DNA from: Veillonella seminalis
GTDB taxonomy: Bacteria; Bacillota; Negativicutes; Veillonellales; Veillonellaceae
Assembly (NCBI RefSeq): GCF_003992065.1
Contig: NZ_RQUZ01000006.1
Coordinates: forward strand, 1 to 64,000
Length of the DNA stretch: 64,000 nt
Direction: 5' to 3'
Below are positions 51,053-59,326 of this stretch, piece by piece; the stretch's first letter is position 1; every line of letters starts with the position of its first letter. The notes beneath the pieces are model-generated. The model searched no databases, was not told the DNA's origin, and saw nothing but the letters and a program-made list of their open reading frames with translations. Position numbers and translations under genes: made by a program.

Positions 51053-51103
51053 ATATCTCGCACCGTTCCCCGTAGAGATAACGGCACTCACTTTTCTATC
51101 CCC
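51019..51103 (-). ncRNA. Pseudoknotted small RNA upstream of the AbiF gene
   Basis: A promoter (TTGACT-N17-TATAAT) drives a transcript of about 80 bases ending in a terminator just before the AbiF start. Minus-strand order: CCGTT (51084-51080), ATCTC region (51080-51075), AACGG (51067-51063), GAGATA (51059-51054). CCGTT/AACGG and TATCTC/GAGATA interleave, a textbook H-type pseudoknot. A 12-bp terminal hairpin follows. A conserved structured RNA upstream of abiF genes is known to me (abiF motif); match to it is from memory. Confidence 0.75.
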
Positions 51104-51132
51104 ATTATAGATAATATATACAATAAAGTCAA
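51104..51132 (-). promoter_or_regulatory. Consensus promoter of the AbiF-associated RNA
   Basis: TTGACT (51127-51132) and TATAAT (51104-51109) with a 17-base spacer on the minus strand. GGGGATAG follows. Confidence 0.85.
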
Positions 51133-51623
51133 TAAATCTTGAAAAATAATACAATGGATTAAGTGAAAAGAAGAAACATCATGAAACATCATGAAACAAT
51201 ATGAAACATTTGGCAAAGTTATTCACTCTCTGAAATTTACGAATAAATATACAGAGCAAAGATTGAAAAGATATGATTGTATTTTGATAAAAAACTTATG
51301 CCTGATATAGTGGTATGAGTTTTAGTGTTTTATATATTCATGACTATTATAGCATAATTTAATTGAAATTCTGTTTTATTCATATTGTTTTAAGTTTTAT
51401 AATAAAATTATCATTGGCCAATTAGCCTCATATAAATTTGATCATATAACTATTTTCAGGGGATAAATAGGCTTAGCAAATTTATGGCAAAACGATACGA
51501 AAAAAATACCAAAAATAATAATAAGATTAGACTGTACTTTGTAAGGTGTTTTTCATGACAGAGTGGTCGAAAGGCTGATAAAATAAGGCTTAGCAAGGTT
51601 TTAATAAATTTTGAAAAAAGATA
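51133..51623. other. AT-rich non-coding stretch with a 10-base tandem repeat
   Basis: No gene is seen. A 10-base unit ATGAAACATC is repeated nearly four times at 51173-51210. GGCTTAGCAA occurs near 51470 and 51591. The rest is featureless AT-rich sequence between the AbiF unit and the rubredoxin promoter. Confidence 0.6.
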
Positions 51624-51652
51624 TTGAACATAATCGATATTTATGATACACT
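51624..51652 (+). promoter_or_regulatory. Promoter for rubredoxin
   Basis: TTGAAC (51624-51629) and TACACT (51647-51652) are spaced by 17 bases, 50 bases before the start. Confidence 0.6.
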
Positions 51653-51701
51653 TAGGTTGTAGATACAAGTGTCTATTCTAAGATGAAAGGAGGAACAAGT
51701 G

Positions 51702-51836
51702 ATGGAAAAATACGTATGCGTAGTATGCGGTTGGGTTTATGACGAAGCCGTTGAAGGTGTAAAATTTGAAGATCAACCTGATGATTATGTTTGCCCAATC
51801 TGTGGTGTTGGTAAAGATCAATTCGAAAAAATGTAA
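51702..51836 (+). CDS. Short rubredoxin
   Basis: 44 residues ([20 protein letters not shown], then [20 protein letters not shown], then FEKM). Both iron-binding C-x-x-C-G knuckles are present. The loop between them is about eight residues shorter than in the common 52-residue rubredoxins, and the usual DDWVCP is DDYVCP. AGGAGG lies well upstream of the ATG. Rubredoxin passes electrons to superoxide reductase or other oxygen-stress enzymes; a superoxide reductase gene is at 30 kb. Too short for most gene finders. Confidence 0.92.
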   Translation: MEKYVCVVCGWVYDEAVEGVKFEDQPDDYVCPICGVGKDQFEKM

Positions 51837-51868
51837 TTGATTGACATCTGAATCAGAAATAAAAAATA

Positions 51869-51898
51869 TAAAGCCTCCTTGCAAAAGGGGGCTTTTCT
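51869..51898 (+). terminator. Terminator after rubredoxin
   Basis: AAAGCCTCC pairs with GGGGGCTTT around TTGCAAAA, followed by TCTC. The T tail is short. Confidence 0.65.
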
Positions 51899-52087
51899 CA
51901 TCATTTTAAACCGACCTTTAACGGCGTAGAGGGCCTGTTACGGGCGGGTATTTGCTTATCTTAACTCTTTATCGTGGGACACGAATCAGACAAGGCTCGT
52001 TTTTCTTAGAAAAATACGGCAAAAATGTAGATAACAATTTGACAAAGACATGTTAGATAGCTATAATATTATAGTCGAGGTAAAATT

Positions 52088-52606
52088 ATGAAACTGCAAG
52101 TAGAGCAAGCAAAAGAACACATAGGAAAATCGTTTCCTTTTCAATTTACTGAATCGGCTACAGTGCTGGGGGATGTAACTGCTTTTCCTTGGAGCCGTCA
52201 TGATATAACCATTAGTGGTGATTTTCGTTACGATGGACAGGATTTCATCGTAGAAGGAACCATAACAACCAATGGTGATTACGAATGTACACGTTGCTTG
52301 ACGGAAGTAGCGTATTCGCAGACTACACCATTCAATGAAACCTATGGCGTCCTTAAAGAATGGGACGATGTTGAGGAAGCCGAGGTTGTTCCTTTTGATG
52401 GTGAGACCATTGATTTAACGGATCTCATTCGGGATACATTAATCATCAATGAGCCATCTCAAGTGTTATGTCAGGATGATTGCAAAGGATTGTGCGTTCA
52501 TTGCGGAGCAAATAAAAATGTTTCACCTTGTTCTTGTGAATCCTTTGTAGTGGATCCTCGATTGGCAGTGTTACGTACACTGCTCGATGAAAAAGATGAT
52601 GATTAA
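52088..52606 (+). CDS. yceD: YceD/DUF177-family protein
   Basis: 172 residues. A first half of beta strands with CTRCLTEVAY, then a Cys-rich second half CQDDCKGLCVHCGANKNVSPC that could bind zinc, is the family pattern. YceD is linked to 23S rRNA accumulation and is nearly always next to rpmF, as here (37 bases downstream). GAGGT precedes the ATG. In most Firmicutes plsX and fab genes follow rpmF; here they are 6.5 kb away. Confidence 0.9.
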   Translation: MKLQVEQAKEHIGKSFPFQFTESATVLGDVTAFPWSRHDITISGDFRYDGQDFIVEGTITTNGDYECTRCLTEVAYSQTTPFNETYGVLKEWDDVEEAEVVPFDGETIDLTDLIRDTLIINEPSQVLCQDDCKGLCVHCGANKNVSPCSCESFVVDPRLAVLRTLLDEKDDD

Positions 52607-52643
52607 TTAAAGTCCCAGTGATTATGTTAAGGAGGTGCAGATA

Positions 52644-52826
52644 ATGGCAGTACCAAAGCGTAGATTATCCAAATGTCGTCGCGACCGTCGTCGTGCGAAC
52701 TGGAAATTAACTGTTCCAGGTTTTGTAGCTTGTCCGCAATGCCACGAACCTATGATGCCTCATCGGGTTTGCCCTACATGCGGTCATTATAAAGGAACTC
52801 AGGTTGTTAACAACATCGCTGAATAA
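52644..52826 (+). CDS. rpmF: 50S ribosomal protein L32
   Basis: 60 residues from the ATG at 52644, after AAGGAGGT; the ATG nine bases upstream is too close to that RBS. MAVPKRRLSKCRRDRRRANW and the zinc ribbon CPQC ... CPTCGHYKG are diagnostic. It has all four Cys, the zinc-binding form. Confidence 0.97.
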   Translation: MAVPKRRLSKCRRDRRRANWKLTVPGFVACPQCHEPMMPHRVCPTCGHYKGTQVVNNIAE

Positions 52827-52856
52827 GACCTGCTGAGCTGGTGAATAGCTCTTATC

Positions 52857-52895
52857 AAAGCGCGGTTATCTATAGAGATAACCGCGCTTTTGTCA
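52857..52895 (+). terminator. Terminator after rpmF
   Basis: AAAGCGCGGTTATCT-ATAG-AGATAACCGCGCTTTT is a near-perfect 15-bp hairpin with a T run. Confidence 0.92.
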
Positions 52896-53128
52896 TTTCT
52901 AACCTGTAGACGGTGCTATACATTTATGTTATAGTAACAGTGAAATGTCTTGATAAAAATATTCTGTTTATGTTAATTGTATTAATGTTGATATTGGCAG
53001 CAATATTTGAATAACAGCGGCTTGGAAATGTGGAATGAAACGAAATCTTAACTATATATGGCTGTTTGTATGAGCATTAGGCTCTACTGATTATTAGGTT
53101 TTGTGAGAAGAAGCATAAGGAGGTTATT

Positions 53129-54265
53129 ATGCATCCGTTAACAGCAACACAAAAAGCTTGGCAGGAAAAAGTAAATGCATTTTGTCGTGAGTTTGTGGAA
53201 CCTACCGTAATTGAACGGGATCAAGCGCAAATTTTCGACCGTCAATTGGTCGATAAAGTAATGGCTTTAGGTATACCGCAAATTGCATGGCCTAAAGAAT
53301 ATGGCGGGTTAGGCGAAGATTATATCAGCTATATGGTGGCTCTTAAAGAGCTGGCCAAATTTGATGACGGACTCGCTATTACTTTGTCCGTTTGCATGGG
53401 TTTATGTTGTGAACCGTTGGTTCGCTTCGGCACCGATGAACAAAAAGAAAAGTTTTTAAAACCTTTGGTTGCCGGTAAGATTTTGGGCTCCTTTGCGTTG
53501 ACTGAAAAAGAAGCCGGCACCGATGCATCCGGTGTGCAGACTATGGCTGTAAAAGAAGGGGACTTCTATGTCCTTAACGGTCAAAAAACATATATTACCA
53601 ATTCCGGTGAAGCCGGTATGTATATCGTGTTTGCCAAAACAGATCCGGAAGCCGGTGCGAAAGGTATTTCCGCCTTTATCGTAACGCCTGATATGGACGG
53701 CTTTACGGTTGAAAAACGAGATCCTATGATGGGGCTTCATACGTCCACTTGTTCCGGACTTAGCTTTAAAGATGTAAAAGCACCGGCCGCTAATTTATTG
53801 GGCAATGAAGGTGAAGGTTACAAGATTGCCATGTATGCTCTTGACAGCAGTCGTATCGGTGTAGCGGCTCAAGCTACGGGGCTTGCGGAAGCAGCTTTAG
53901 CGCATGCAATTGCTTATACGAAAGAACGTGTGCAGTTCGGTAAACCACTCAGTAAGTTCCAGAATACGCAGTTCCAATTAGCCGATATGGCGATTAAAGT
54001 GGAAGCGGCTAATTTAATGCTTCATAATGCCGGCCGGGATAAAGCAGAAGGCAGACCGTATACGATTTCGGCTTCGATGGCTAAAAAATTCTGCAGTGAT
54101 ATGGCTATGGAAGTGACAACGAAAGCTGTTCAGCTTTTCGGCGGTTACGGCTTCTGTGAAGACTACCCGGTAGCTCGTTTGATGCGCAATGCTAAAGTTA
54201 CGCAGATTTACGAAGGTACCAATGAAGCGCAACAAATGGTTGTGGGCGGCTCGTTGTTGCGTTAA
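53129..54265 (+). CDS. Acyl-CoA dehydrogenase
   Basis: 378 residues, family length. Motifs: FALTEKEAGTDASGVQTMAV (FAD and substrate loop), YITNSGEAG, and the C-terminal QLFGGYGFCEDYPVARLMRN then QIYEGTNEAQQMVV with the catalytic Glu in YEGTNE. It oxidises short-chain acyl-CoA to enoyl-CoA with transfer to ETF, or runs in the reducing direction in butyrate-like pathways. No ETF genes are adjacent. RBS AAGGAGG precedes the ATG. It lies in the block between rpmF and fapR. Confidence 0.92.
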   Translation: MHPLTATQKAWQEKVNAFCREFVEPTVIERDQAQIFDRQLVDKVMALGIPQIAWPKEYGGLGEDYISYMVALKELAKFDDGLAITLSVCMGLCCEPLVRFGTDEQKEKFLKPLVAGKILGSFALTEKEAGTDASGVQTMAVKEGDFYVLNGQKTYITNSGEAGMYIVFAKTDPEAGAKGISAFIVTPDMDGFTVEKRDPMMGLHTSTCSGLSFKDVKAPAANLLGNEGEGYKIAMYALDSSRIGVAAQATGLAEAALAHAIAYTKERVQFGKPLSKFQNTQFQLADMAIKVEAANLMLHNAGRDKAEGRPYTISASMAKKFCSDMAMEVTTKAVQLFGGYGFCEDYPVARLMRNAKVTQIYEGTNEAQQMVVGGSLLR

Positions 54266-54335
54266 TAGTCAATATAATAGTCGATATATAAGTTAAATAT
54301 AGTATATATATCGGGCAAAATATGGTGTAAAAACG

Positions 54336-54364
54336 AAAAGAGCGGAGAAATCTGCTCTTTTTTA
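54336..54364 (+). terminator. Terminator after the acyl-CoA dehydrogenase gene
   Basis: AAAAGAGC pairs with GCTCTTTT around GGAGAAATCT, followed by TTAATT. Confidence 0.7.
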
Positions 54365-54428
54365 ATTGCTATTATGTAGTTGAATAGTTTTTATTGCTGA
54401 CATTCAAAGTAATACTAATCGACGAAGC

Positions 54429-55085
54429 TTATTTTAATACGCCGATTTGTCGGAAAAAGCCTTCATACGCAGCCGCTTTTTTAGCCAAACTTAACGGATA
54501 AGCTCGTGAAGTAGATGGCAACCGTGTTAGTGTTACTGTGCGTGTGCCAAAGGTGACGGTTATGGTTTCACCTGTTTTAGGAAGTTTTACTTTTTCCGGT
54601 AATAAACTGAGCAATACTTCGGTCGCTTTGCCACCGGTAGTACCTATATGTTGACAGTTCGGTAATTTTGCCAAGACATCTTCGATGGGGACCGGCTTTA
54701 CTACTTTTAAAAACGCATCCGATGCATTGCCGTGCTCGCGAATGGCTTGCCATACAGTAGGGCAGGAAGCGATGCCGGTTTCAGACAAAAAGGCTTTTAT
54801 TTTATCGGAGTCAAAGGCTTTTTCTTCGCCCTTACGGAAATGGTCGGAATCGTTGAAGAAAATTATGCCGTAAACACGCCACATGTCGTTTTGAAAATTA
54901 GGATAGTGAAACTGCATGGCCCGTTTGTCGGCGGCAGGAGGGAAAGTACCCATCATCATAACTGTCGCATTGGCCGGCAATAATGGGGGAAAGGGCATGC
55001 TTTCTACAGCCGGGGCTGTGCCCGTTGTTTCCGCAGTATTAACTTTATTTTTATCGGTAGTTTGATTAATTTTTTTAGTAGGCAT
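54429..55085 (-). CDS. Uracil/hypoxanthine-DNA glycosylase superfamily protein
   Basis: 218 residues from the ATG at 55085 (RBS AGGAGTTG); an upstream frame extension lacks an RBS. The first ~45 residues are Thr/Lys-rich and disordered. The UDG-fold core starts at MMMGTFPPAADKRAMQFHYP, where GTFP-P matches the family 6 / deoxyinosine-glycosylase pattern GSFPS, and continues NDMWRVYGIIF. The second motif is in TRLPSTSRAYPLSL, with the typical PS-x-S ending. It probably removes a deaminated base (hypoxanthine or uracil). Exact substrate is unknown. Confidence 0.8.
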   Translation of the reverse strand: MPTKKINQTTDKNKVNTAETTGTAPAVESMPFPPLLPANATVMMMGTFPPAADKRAMQFHYPNFQNDMWRVYGIIFFNDSDHFRKGEEKAFDSDKIKAFLSETGIASCPTVWQAIREHGNASDAFLKVVKPVPIEDVLAKLPNCQHIGTTGGKATEVLLSLLPEKVKLPKTGETITVTFGTRTVTLTRLPSTSRAYPLSLAKKAAAYEGFFRQIGVLK

Positions 55086-55164
55086 AATAAAACAACTCCT
55101 TTTATATGACTGTCTATAATTAAGTATAGCACAGCCGATAGAAGGAGTTGTTGCATTTAACACA

Positions 55165-55992
55165 TTATTTATTGCTCTGTGGAGCGTTCAATTTGTCTGC
55201 AATCCATTTTATCATGGTTTCATTAACTAATTGACCTTGGTTGCCGTGAGGTGCTTCGGAGTTGGAAACAAAAAGGTTTTCCACGCCATTGGCAATTAAA
55301 GCGTCACGCAAGCGATAGCTTTGAGCAATCGGTACGAGTGTATCACGGCCGCCGTGAGCAATAAACATTGGTGGCGTTTTTGGTGTTACCTGATATACCG
55401 GGCTGCCTTGTAAAGCCAATTCTACATAAGACCAGTTGGGCGACTGCGTATTATGTGTTTCGTAGAGTTTACGTAAGACGCCGACCCCTTGGCCCGGTTT
55501 ATCGAAGCCTAAGAGGATAGATTCGTTGGCATCGGGTGCATCATGCGTTTTAGCGGCATCGGTTGCCGATTGTAAAGATGTACTCATTTCAGGAGCCATC
55601 GTCAATAAATCGGTAGGGCCGTAATAATCGACAACAGCAGATACCGCACTGGAGTATTGAGTGTTACCGCCAACTGTGCCTTCATAAGCAGGATTGCTGT
55701 TGGTAGTAGCCAAAAGAAGAGCTAAATGAGCACCTGCCGAGGTTCCGCTCACAGCAATACGATTGGGATCAATGCCGTATTCCTTGGCATGAGCCCGGAT
55801 AAAACGTACGGCGCCTTTTACATCATAGATTTGAGCCGGATAGGCGGCTTCGGAATTTAAGCGATAGTCGATGGAAACTAACGTGATTCCGTGACGAACG
55901 ACTTGTTTAAATACTTCTAAGGATGAACGGTTATCGTTAGCCATGAGTTGGCCTGTAGTATTGCCATAGGTCTTGGCCGGAAGACTAGCCAT
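55165..55992 (-). CDS. Alpha/beta hydrolase (BD-FAE-like esterase), N-terminally truncated
   Basis: 275 residues. The nucleophile elbow VSGTSAGAHLALLL, the acid Asp in FIAHGGRDTLVPIAQ and the His in SEAPHGNQGQLV complete a catalytic triad, with VSIDYRLNSEAAYPAQIYDV typical of this esterase family. The HGGG oxyanion-hole motif that normally precedes by ~25 residues is missing. The frame is open a little further upstream (PFYVRKGNTLAS before the first ATG) without restoring it. It is probably a truncated or degenerating gene. No convincing RBS. Confidence 0.75.
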   Translation of the reverse strand: MASLPAKTYGNTTGQLMANDNRSSLEVFKQVVRHGITLVSIDYRLNSEAAYPAQIYDVKGAVRFIRAHAKEYGIDPNRIAVSGTSAGAHLALLLATTNSNPAYEGTVGGNTQYSSAVSAVVDYYGPTDLLTMAPEMSTSLQSATDAAKTHDAPDANESILLGFDKPGQGVGVLRKLYETHNTQSPNWSYVELALQGSPVYQVTPKTPPMFIAHGGRDTLVPIAQSYRLRDALIANGVENLFVSNSEAPHGNQGQLVNETMIKWIADKLNAPQSNK

Positions 55993-56080
55993 TGAGGCAA
56001 GTGTATTACCTTTTCGAACGTAAAATGGTATTAAGTATATCGCAAAAAGTCTATGTGATTATATTTTACTATAATTCGGA

Positions 56081-56611
56081 TTACTTTTTAATACGTTTAT
56101 ATTCACTGTCAAAATAACGACCTTCACGAATGTCGTCGGTCATGCCTTTATAAGGGGCTTCGGCGATGACTTCCTCGTTGTTTTGACCGGCTTTGCCCAT
56201 GTAGGTAATGGTGGCGAACTCAGGAACCAATAATTTAGGATAGGTGGCGTATTTTTCACGCGATTCACGCATTAAATCCAAGTGTTCATTTTGGTAACAA
56301 ACGGTAATTTCCGGATGTTCTTCAACCCAACGTGGGAAGAAGATGGTGCCGTGCATAATTTTTTCGTTAGGCATGAAGTCGAGGGCAACATCGGTGCCGG
56401 TAGGTTCGGTCCAGGTGACTTTGAAAACACCGTCCGTTAATTTAACGATATTGGCCGGTTGATCGGTTACCCAATGTCCGGCCACCATGCCGCCGTGGAT
56501 GCGATAATCGACTGTGTGGTCGTTTTTGGCATACCATTCATATTCCCAACCGTTGTCATAGGTGTAAATAAAGTGAGTGCCTAAAAAATCATCTAATTCT
56601 TTGAATTCCAT
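56081..56611 (-). CDS. padC: Phenolic acid decarboxylase
   Basis: 176 residues, the standard length. [47 protein letters not shown] and [16 protein letters not shown] are hallmark PadC blocks, including the Tyr and Glu residues of the beta-barrel active site. It decarboxylates p-coumaric, ferulic or caffeic acid to vinyl phenols. It is divergent from a padR gene with a PadR operator between them, so induction by phenolic acids is expected. RBS AGGAGGT precedes the ATG. Confidence 0.95.
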   Translation of the reverse strand: MEFKELDDFLGTHFIYTYDNGWEYEWYAKNDHTVDYRIHGGMVAGHWVTDQPANIVKLTDGVFKVTWTEPTGTDVALDFMPNEKIMHGTIFFPRWVEEHPEITVCYQNEHLDLMRESREKYATYPKLLVPEFATITYMGKAGQNNEEVIAEAPYKGMTDDIREGRYFDSEYKRIKK

Positions 56612-56681
56612 AGTAATGACCTCCTAAATATTAACGTGTTATTAAGTGACTGATTGATGTTTTAATATTAAAATAATGACA

Positions 56682-56707
56682 TGTAAATAAATACATGTTT
56701 ATTTACA
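56682..56707. promoter_or_regulatory. PadR operator
   Basis: ATGT-AAATAAAT-ACAT (56681-56696) is the known PadR box ATGT-N8-ACAT. It lies inside a 26-base palindrome from 56682 to 56707 (TGTAAATAAA, TACATG, TTTATTTACA). The site sits between divergent padC and padR. Confidence 0.85.
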
Positions 56708-56823
56708 CTTAGTATGTTATACTTATGAATAGGAAAAGTCAAGCGATTGTTATGGAGTGACAGTTTTATAATTAAAAAACTGCGAATCTGATAAGTAAAG
56801 AACTGTTGAAAGAGGTGAGTTGT

Positions 56824-57372
56824 ATGGCTCAAAAGAATACATTGCGCTATGTAATTTTGGGTTTGTTGTCAAAAGAGCCTATGGCCGGCTATGATATAAA
56901 AAAAGCGTTTGAGGGAGAAATCGGTGATTTTTGGTATTCCAATCACAGTCAGATTTATCCGGAGCTTAATCGGATGGAACAAGAAGGCCTTATAAGCGGT
57001 CATGAAGAGATTGTAGGAAGTAAGTTGACGAAGAAAAAATACAGTATTACCGATTCCGGGACGGTTATATTTGGTGAATGGCTGTCAGAGTCATTGAATG
57101 CGTTGCCGCCTACACGCGACGAGTTTGCCATGAAGGTATACTTTATGGATTCGGCAGATCATCCTTTATTGGTGACTTTATTTGAGGAAGAAATTGTGCG
57201 GCATGAAGAAAAGTTGGCGTATTTAGAAGCTCGTTGGCAGGCCTTGTTCGCCCATGGGGATTCGCAGCAGCATCATTTTGGTCATGCCCTGATTTTGGAA
57301 CGGGCCATTCATCGTGAAAAAGATCATTTGGCGTGGTTACACGAGGCATATAAACGATTGCCGGTAAAATAA
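56824..57372 (+). CDS. padR: PadR-family transcriptional repressor
   Basis: 182 residues from the ATG at 56824 (RBS AAAGAGGTG). An N-terminal winged helix: LRYVILGLLSKEPMAGYDIK, then HSQIYPELNRMEQEGLI, then the wing KKKYSITDSG. The C-terminal ~95 residues form helices (LFEEEIVRHEEKLAYLEARW) for dimerisation, the PadR subfamily 1 two-domain layout. It represses padC until a phenolic acid binds. Divergent arrangement and operator support this function directly. A terminator follows. Confidence 0.93.
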   Translation: MAQKNTLRYVILGLLSKEPMAGYDIKKAFEGEIGDFWYSNHSQIYPELNRMEQEGLISGHEEIVGSKLTKKKYSITDSGTVIFGEWLSESLNALPPTRDEFAMKVYFMDSADHPLLVTLFEEEIVRHEEKLAYLEARWQALFAHGDSQQHHFGHALILERAIHREKDHLAWLHEAYKRLPVK

Positions 57373-57422
57373 AAGAAGGAGTTCACAGCCCTTATGAGCT
57401 GTGAGCTCCTTCTTTTTATGAG
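57372..57422. terminator. Bidirectional terminator
   Basis: AAGAAGGAGTTCACAGC pairs with GCTGTGAGCTCCTTCTT, with T and A runs flanking. It serves padR and the convergent DUF438 gene. Confidence 0.9.
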
Positions 57423-57446
57423 TAATTTAATTTAGGTTTTAAAGTT

Positions 57447-59087
57447 TTAAAGGTTGGCTTCAATGTATTGTGCAATCGCTTTTATTAAATCGGCTTGGTT
57501 CATACCGGATCGGTCGGACGCTTTGGCAATGGTTGCTTTTTTAGCCATAATTTTGCCGAAGGCGGTGTTGAGCATAGCGAAATTACTGTTGATCTTCGGC
57601 ATGTGCTGACGTAAACCCGGCACCCGATCGAAGAGGTCAAACAGTTTGGTATCGCCGGTGATGGTGATGCCTTTAACCGTAATGGTATCATTGTTAGCGG
57701 CGGTTGTAGCTTTTTTTTCGGTTGCAGTTTCTTGAACTGTTGCCACAGCTTCTGTTTCACCGGTTGCATCAGCAGCAGATGTGCTTGCATTACCGTGAAC
57801 TTCATCATCCCAAGTAAGTAGTGTACGGGAATCTTCGAGGCTGCGAATACGGGTGCAGTCCTGCATCATTTCGAGTACGCCTTTGAAGTTGCCTTGTTCA
57901 TCACGTACGGCGGTGTAGAGGATGTAGATGAACGCTTCTGGTTTGTTGATCCAGAATTCGGCTTTATCCTGTTCACCGGAACGGAATTTTTCAATAATTT
58001 CTTCAACCAAGTGAACGCTTTTGGCCGGATGGCAGTTGCGTACTTCGCGGCCTATGACATTGGCGCTGCGAGGGAAGATTCGGTGTTTGGTATCGCTGTA
58101 GAATTTAACGAGTTCGTTTTCGTCTACATAGGATAAATCTACCGGCATGTGTTTGAAAAGTAAATTGATGCGTTCCAAGGATAATTTGCCGGTTGCCACA
58201 TCGAGTTCTGTTTCGGCAGATGGGGCGGTTGCTACATTGTATTTGCCCAATAAAGCAGCAAGCTCAGACATAAAGTTCTGTTCGCCGGCCGGTGAATTCA
58301 AATCCGTTTTGGTACTGTTGATACCGTTCGTGTTTGTTGTTGCATTGCCATAGAATGGCGGCGGTGTAATAAGGGCAAAGCCGATTTCGTGGTCACCATG
58401 GCTCATGTGACTGAATTCATTATCGCTTACCAGTTTATACGCTGTAGGTAAGAGTACTTCTTGTTCTTTGTCGGCCAAGTCGCGGAAAGCATCCGCCATT
58501 ATAGGTTGCAAGGCTAAGAATTCGGCTTGTTTGCCAGCTTCTAAAAGACGACGGCTTTCACTGATTAAACCACGCACCTTATCGTCAAAGGTCCACATAA
58601 TTTGGGTAGGACGGTCGAAACCGTATTTTTCAAGGGCAGGATAGAGCTGATTTTGTTTACGGGACAAGTGACGGGACCATTGTGCCAATTTGTCGTAAAT
58701 TCCGAGCCAAGGGTTTTTAATGAAATGAGGCGCTTTTAATAAAGCGTCTACTTCGTCAATAACAGCGAGGCCGGCTTTAATTTCTTCCATGTACACCCAA
58801 AGCGGATGATTTTCGGGATAGGTATTTTCGGCACGAATGAGGATGTCGTCGAATAATTCCAAAAGTTCGTCCATGCGGTGGGTGATTTCTTCGTCCGTAT
58901 AGGAACCTTTTAATTGTTGTTCGCCATAAGCAAATTCGTCCGGTGTGCAAGTGCCGATATGATCTTTCAGAAGGGCACGGGCTTCTTTTAAACTTAATTG
59001 ACGGCTTAAGTAGCCGTCTTTGATTTCTATCATTTTTTCGAGGCGTGTGTTGTTATTGAGGCCCAAAGCTGTTTTCATGGTTGTCAT
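57447..59087 (-). CDS. DUF438-domain protein with hemerythrin-like, PAS and DUF1858 parts
   Basis: 546 residues. Order of parts: DUF438 (LEKMIEIKDGYLSRQLSLKE, about 15-90); a hemerythrin-like helical region with WSRHLSRKQNQLYPALEK (about 138-155); a Thr/Asn-rich linker; a PAS domain (RINLLFKHMPVDLSYVDENE to VLEMMQDCTR, about 315-430) containing RNCHPAKSVH; a second linker; and a C-terminal DUF1858 (DTKLFDLFDRVPGLRQHM). Such proteins are thought to sense oxygen, redox or NO in anaerobes, with the signal output unknown. Cytoplasmic. AAGGAGA precedes the ATG. Confidence 0.82.
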   Translation of the reverse strand: MTTMKTALGLNNNTRLEKMIEIKDGYLSRQLSLKEARALLKDHIGTCTPDEFAYGEQQLKGSYTDEEITHRMDELLELFDDILIRAENTYPENHPLWVYMEEIKAGLAVIDEVDALLKAPHFIKNPWLGIYDKLAQWSRHLSRKQNQLYPALEKYGFDRPTQIMWTFDDKVRGLISESRRLLEAGKQAEFLALQPIMADAFRDLADKEQEVLLPTAYKLVSDNEFSHMSHGDHEIGFALITPPPFYGNATTNTNGINSTKTDLNSPAGEQNFMSELAALLGKYNVATAPSAETELDVATGKLSLERINLLFKHMPVDLSYVDENELVKFYSDTKHRIFPRSANVIGREVRNCHPAKSVHLVEEIIEKFRSGEQDKAEFWINKPEAFIYILYTAVRDEQGNFKGVLEMMQDCTRIRSLEDSRTLLTWDDEVHGNASTSAADATGETEAVATVQETATEKKATTAANNDTITVKGITITGDTKLFDLFDRVPGLRQHMPKINSNFAMLNTAFGKIMAKKATIAKASDRSGMNQADLIKAIAQYIEANL

Positions 59088-59276
59088 AATTTTTCTCCTT
59101 TTTTCTATGGCTTATAATAGTTATAATATATATTGAGGGATACTTAATATTAATATATTGAGTATCGGTTGAGTTATGCTCATGTTTTTATTATAATCAA
59201 GTTGAAAATAGTTTTCAGTAGCCAAGGCTACATATTCGCTTTTGTTTGGCAAATTTTATAGGCTCATAATTTTTAC

Positions 59277-59305
59277 TTGCATTATTAGCCATTGTGACAT
59301 ATAAT
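59277..59305 (+). promoter_or_regulatory. Promoter of the fapR-fab operon
   Basis: TTGCAT (59277-59282) and TATAAT (59300-59305) are spaced by 17 bases. Confidence 0.7.
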
Positions 59306-59312
59306 TGTAACG

Positions 59313-59326
59313 AAGTATTATTACTT
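59313..59326 (+). promoter_or_regulatory. Operator-like palindrome at the fapR start region
   Basis: AAGTA-TTAT-TACTT lies just after the -10 of the fapR promoter, where FapR sites are found in Bacillus. It is not a strict match to the published FapR consensus, so autoregulation is inference. Confidence 0.45.

Noticed and set aside
50949-51087. Longer AbiF frame beginning at 51087
   Set aside because: It would have to be translated through the pseudoknot and terminator; the TTG at 51018 has the good RBS and the family N-terminus begins there.
51173-51210. CRISPR-like array
   Set aside because: The repeats are contiguous 10-base units without spacers, so this is a simple tandem repeat.
51540-51600. 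AGAGTGGTCGAAAGGCTG as a possible tRNA D-arm
   Set aside because: No anticodon arm, T-arm (GTTCGAATCC-type) or acceptor stem pairs could be found around it.
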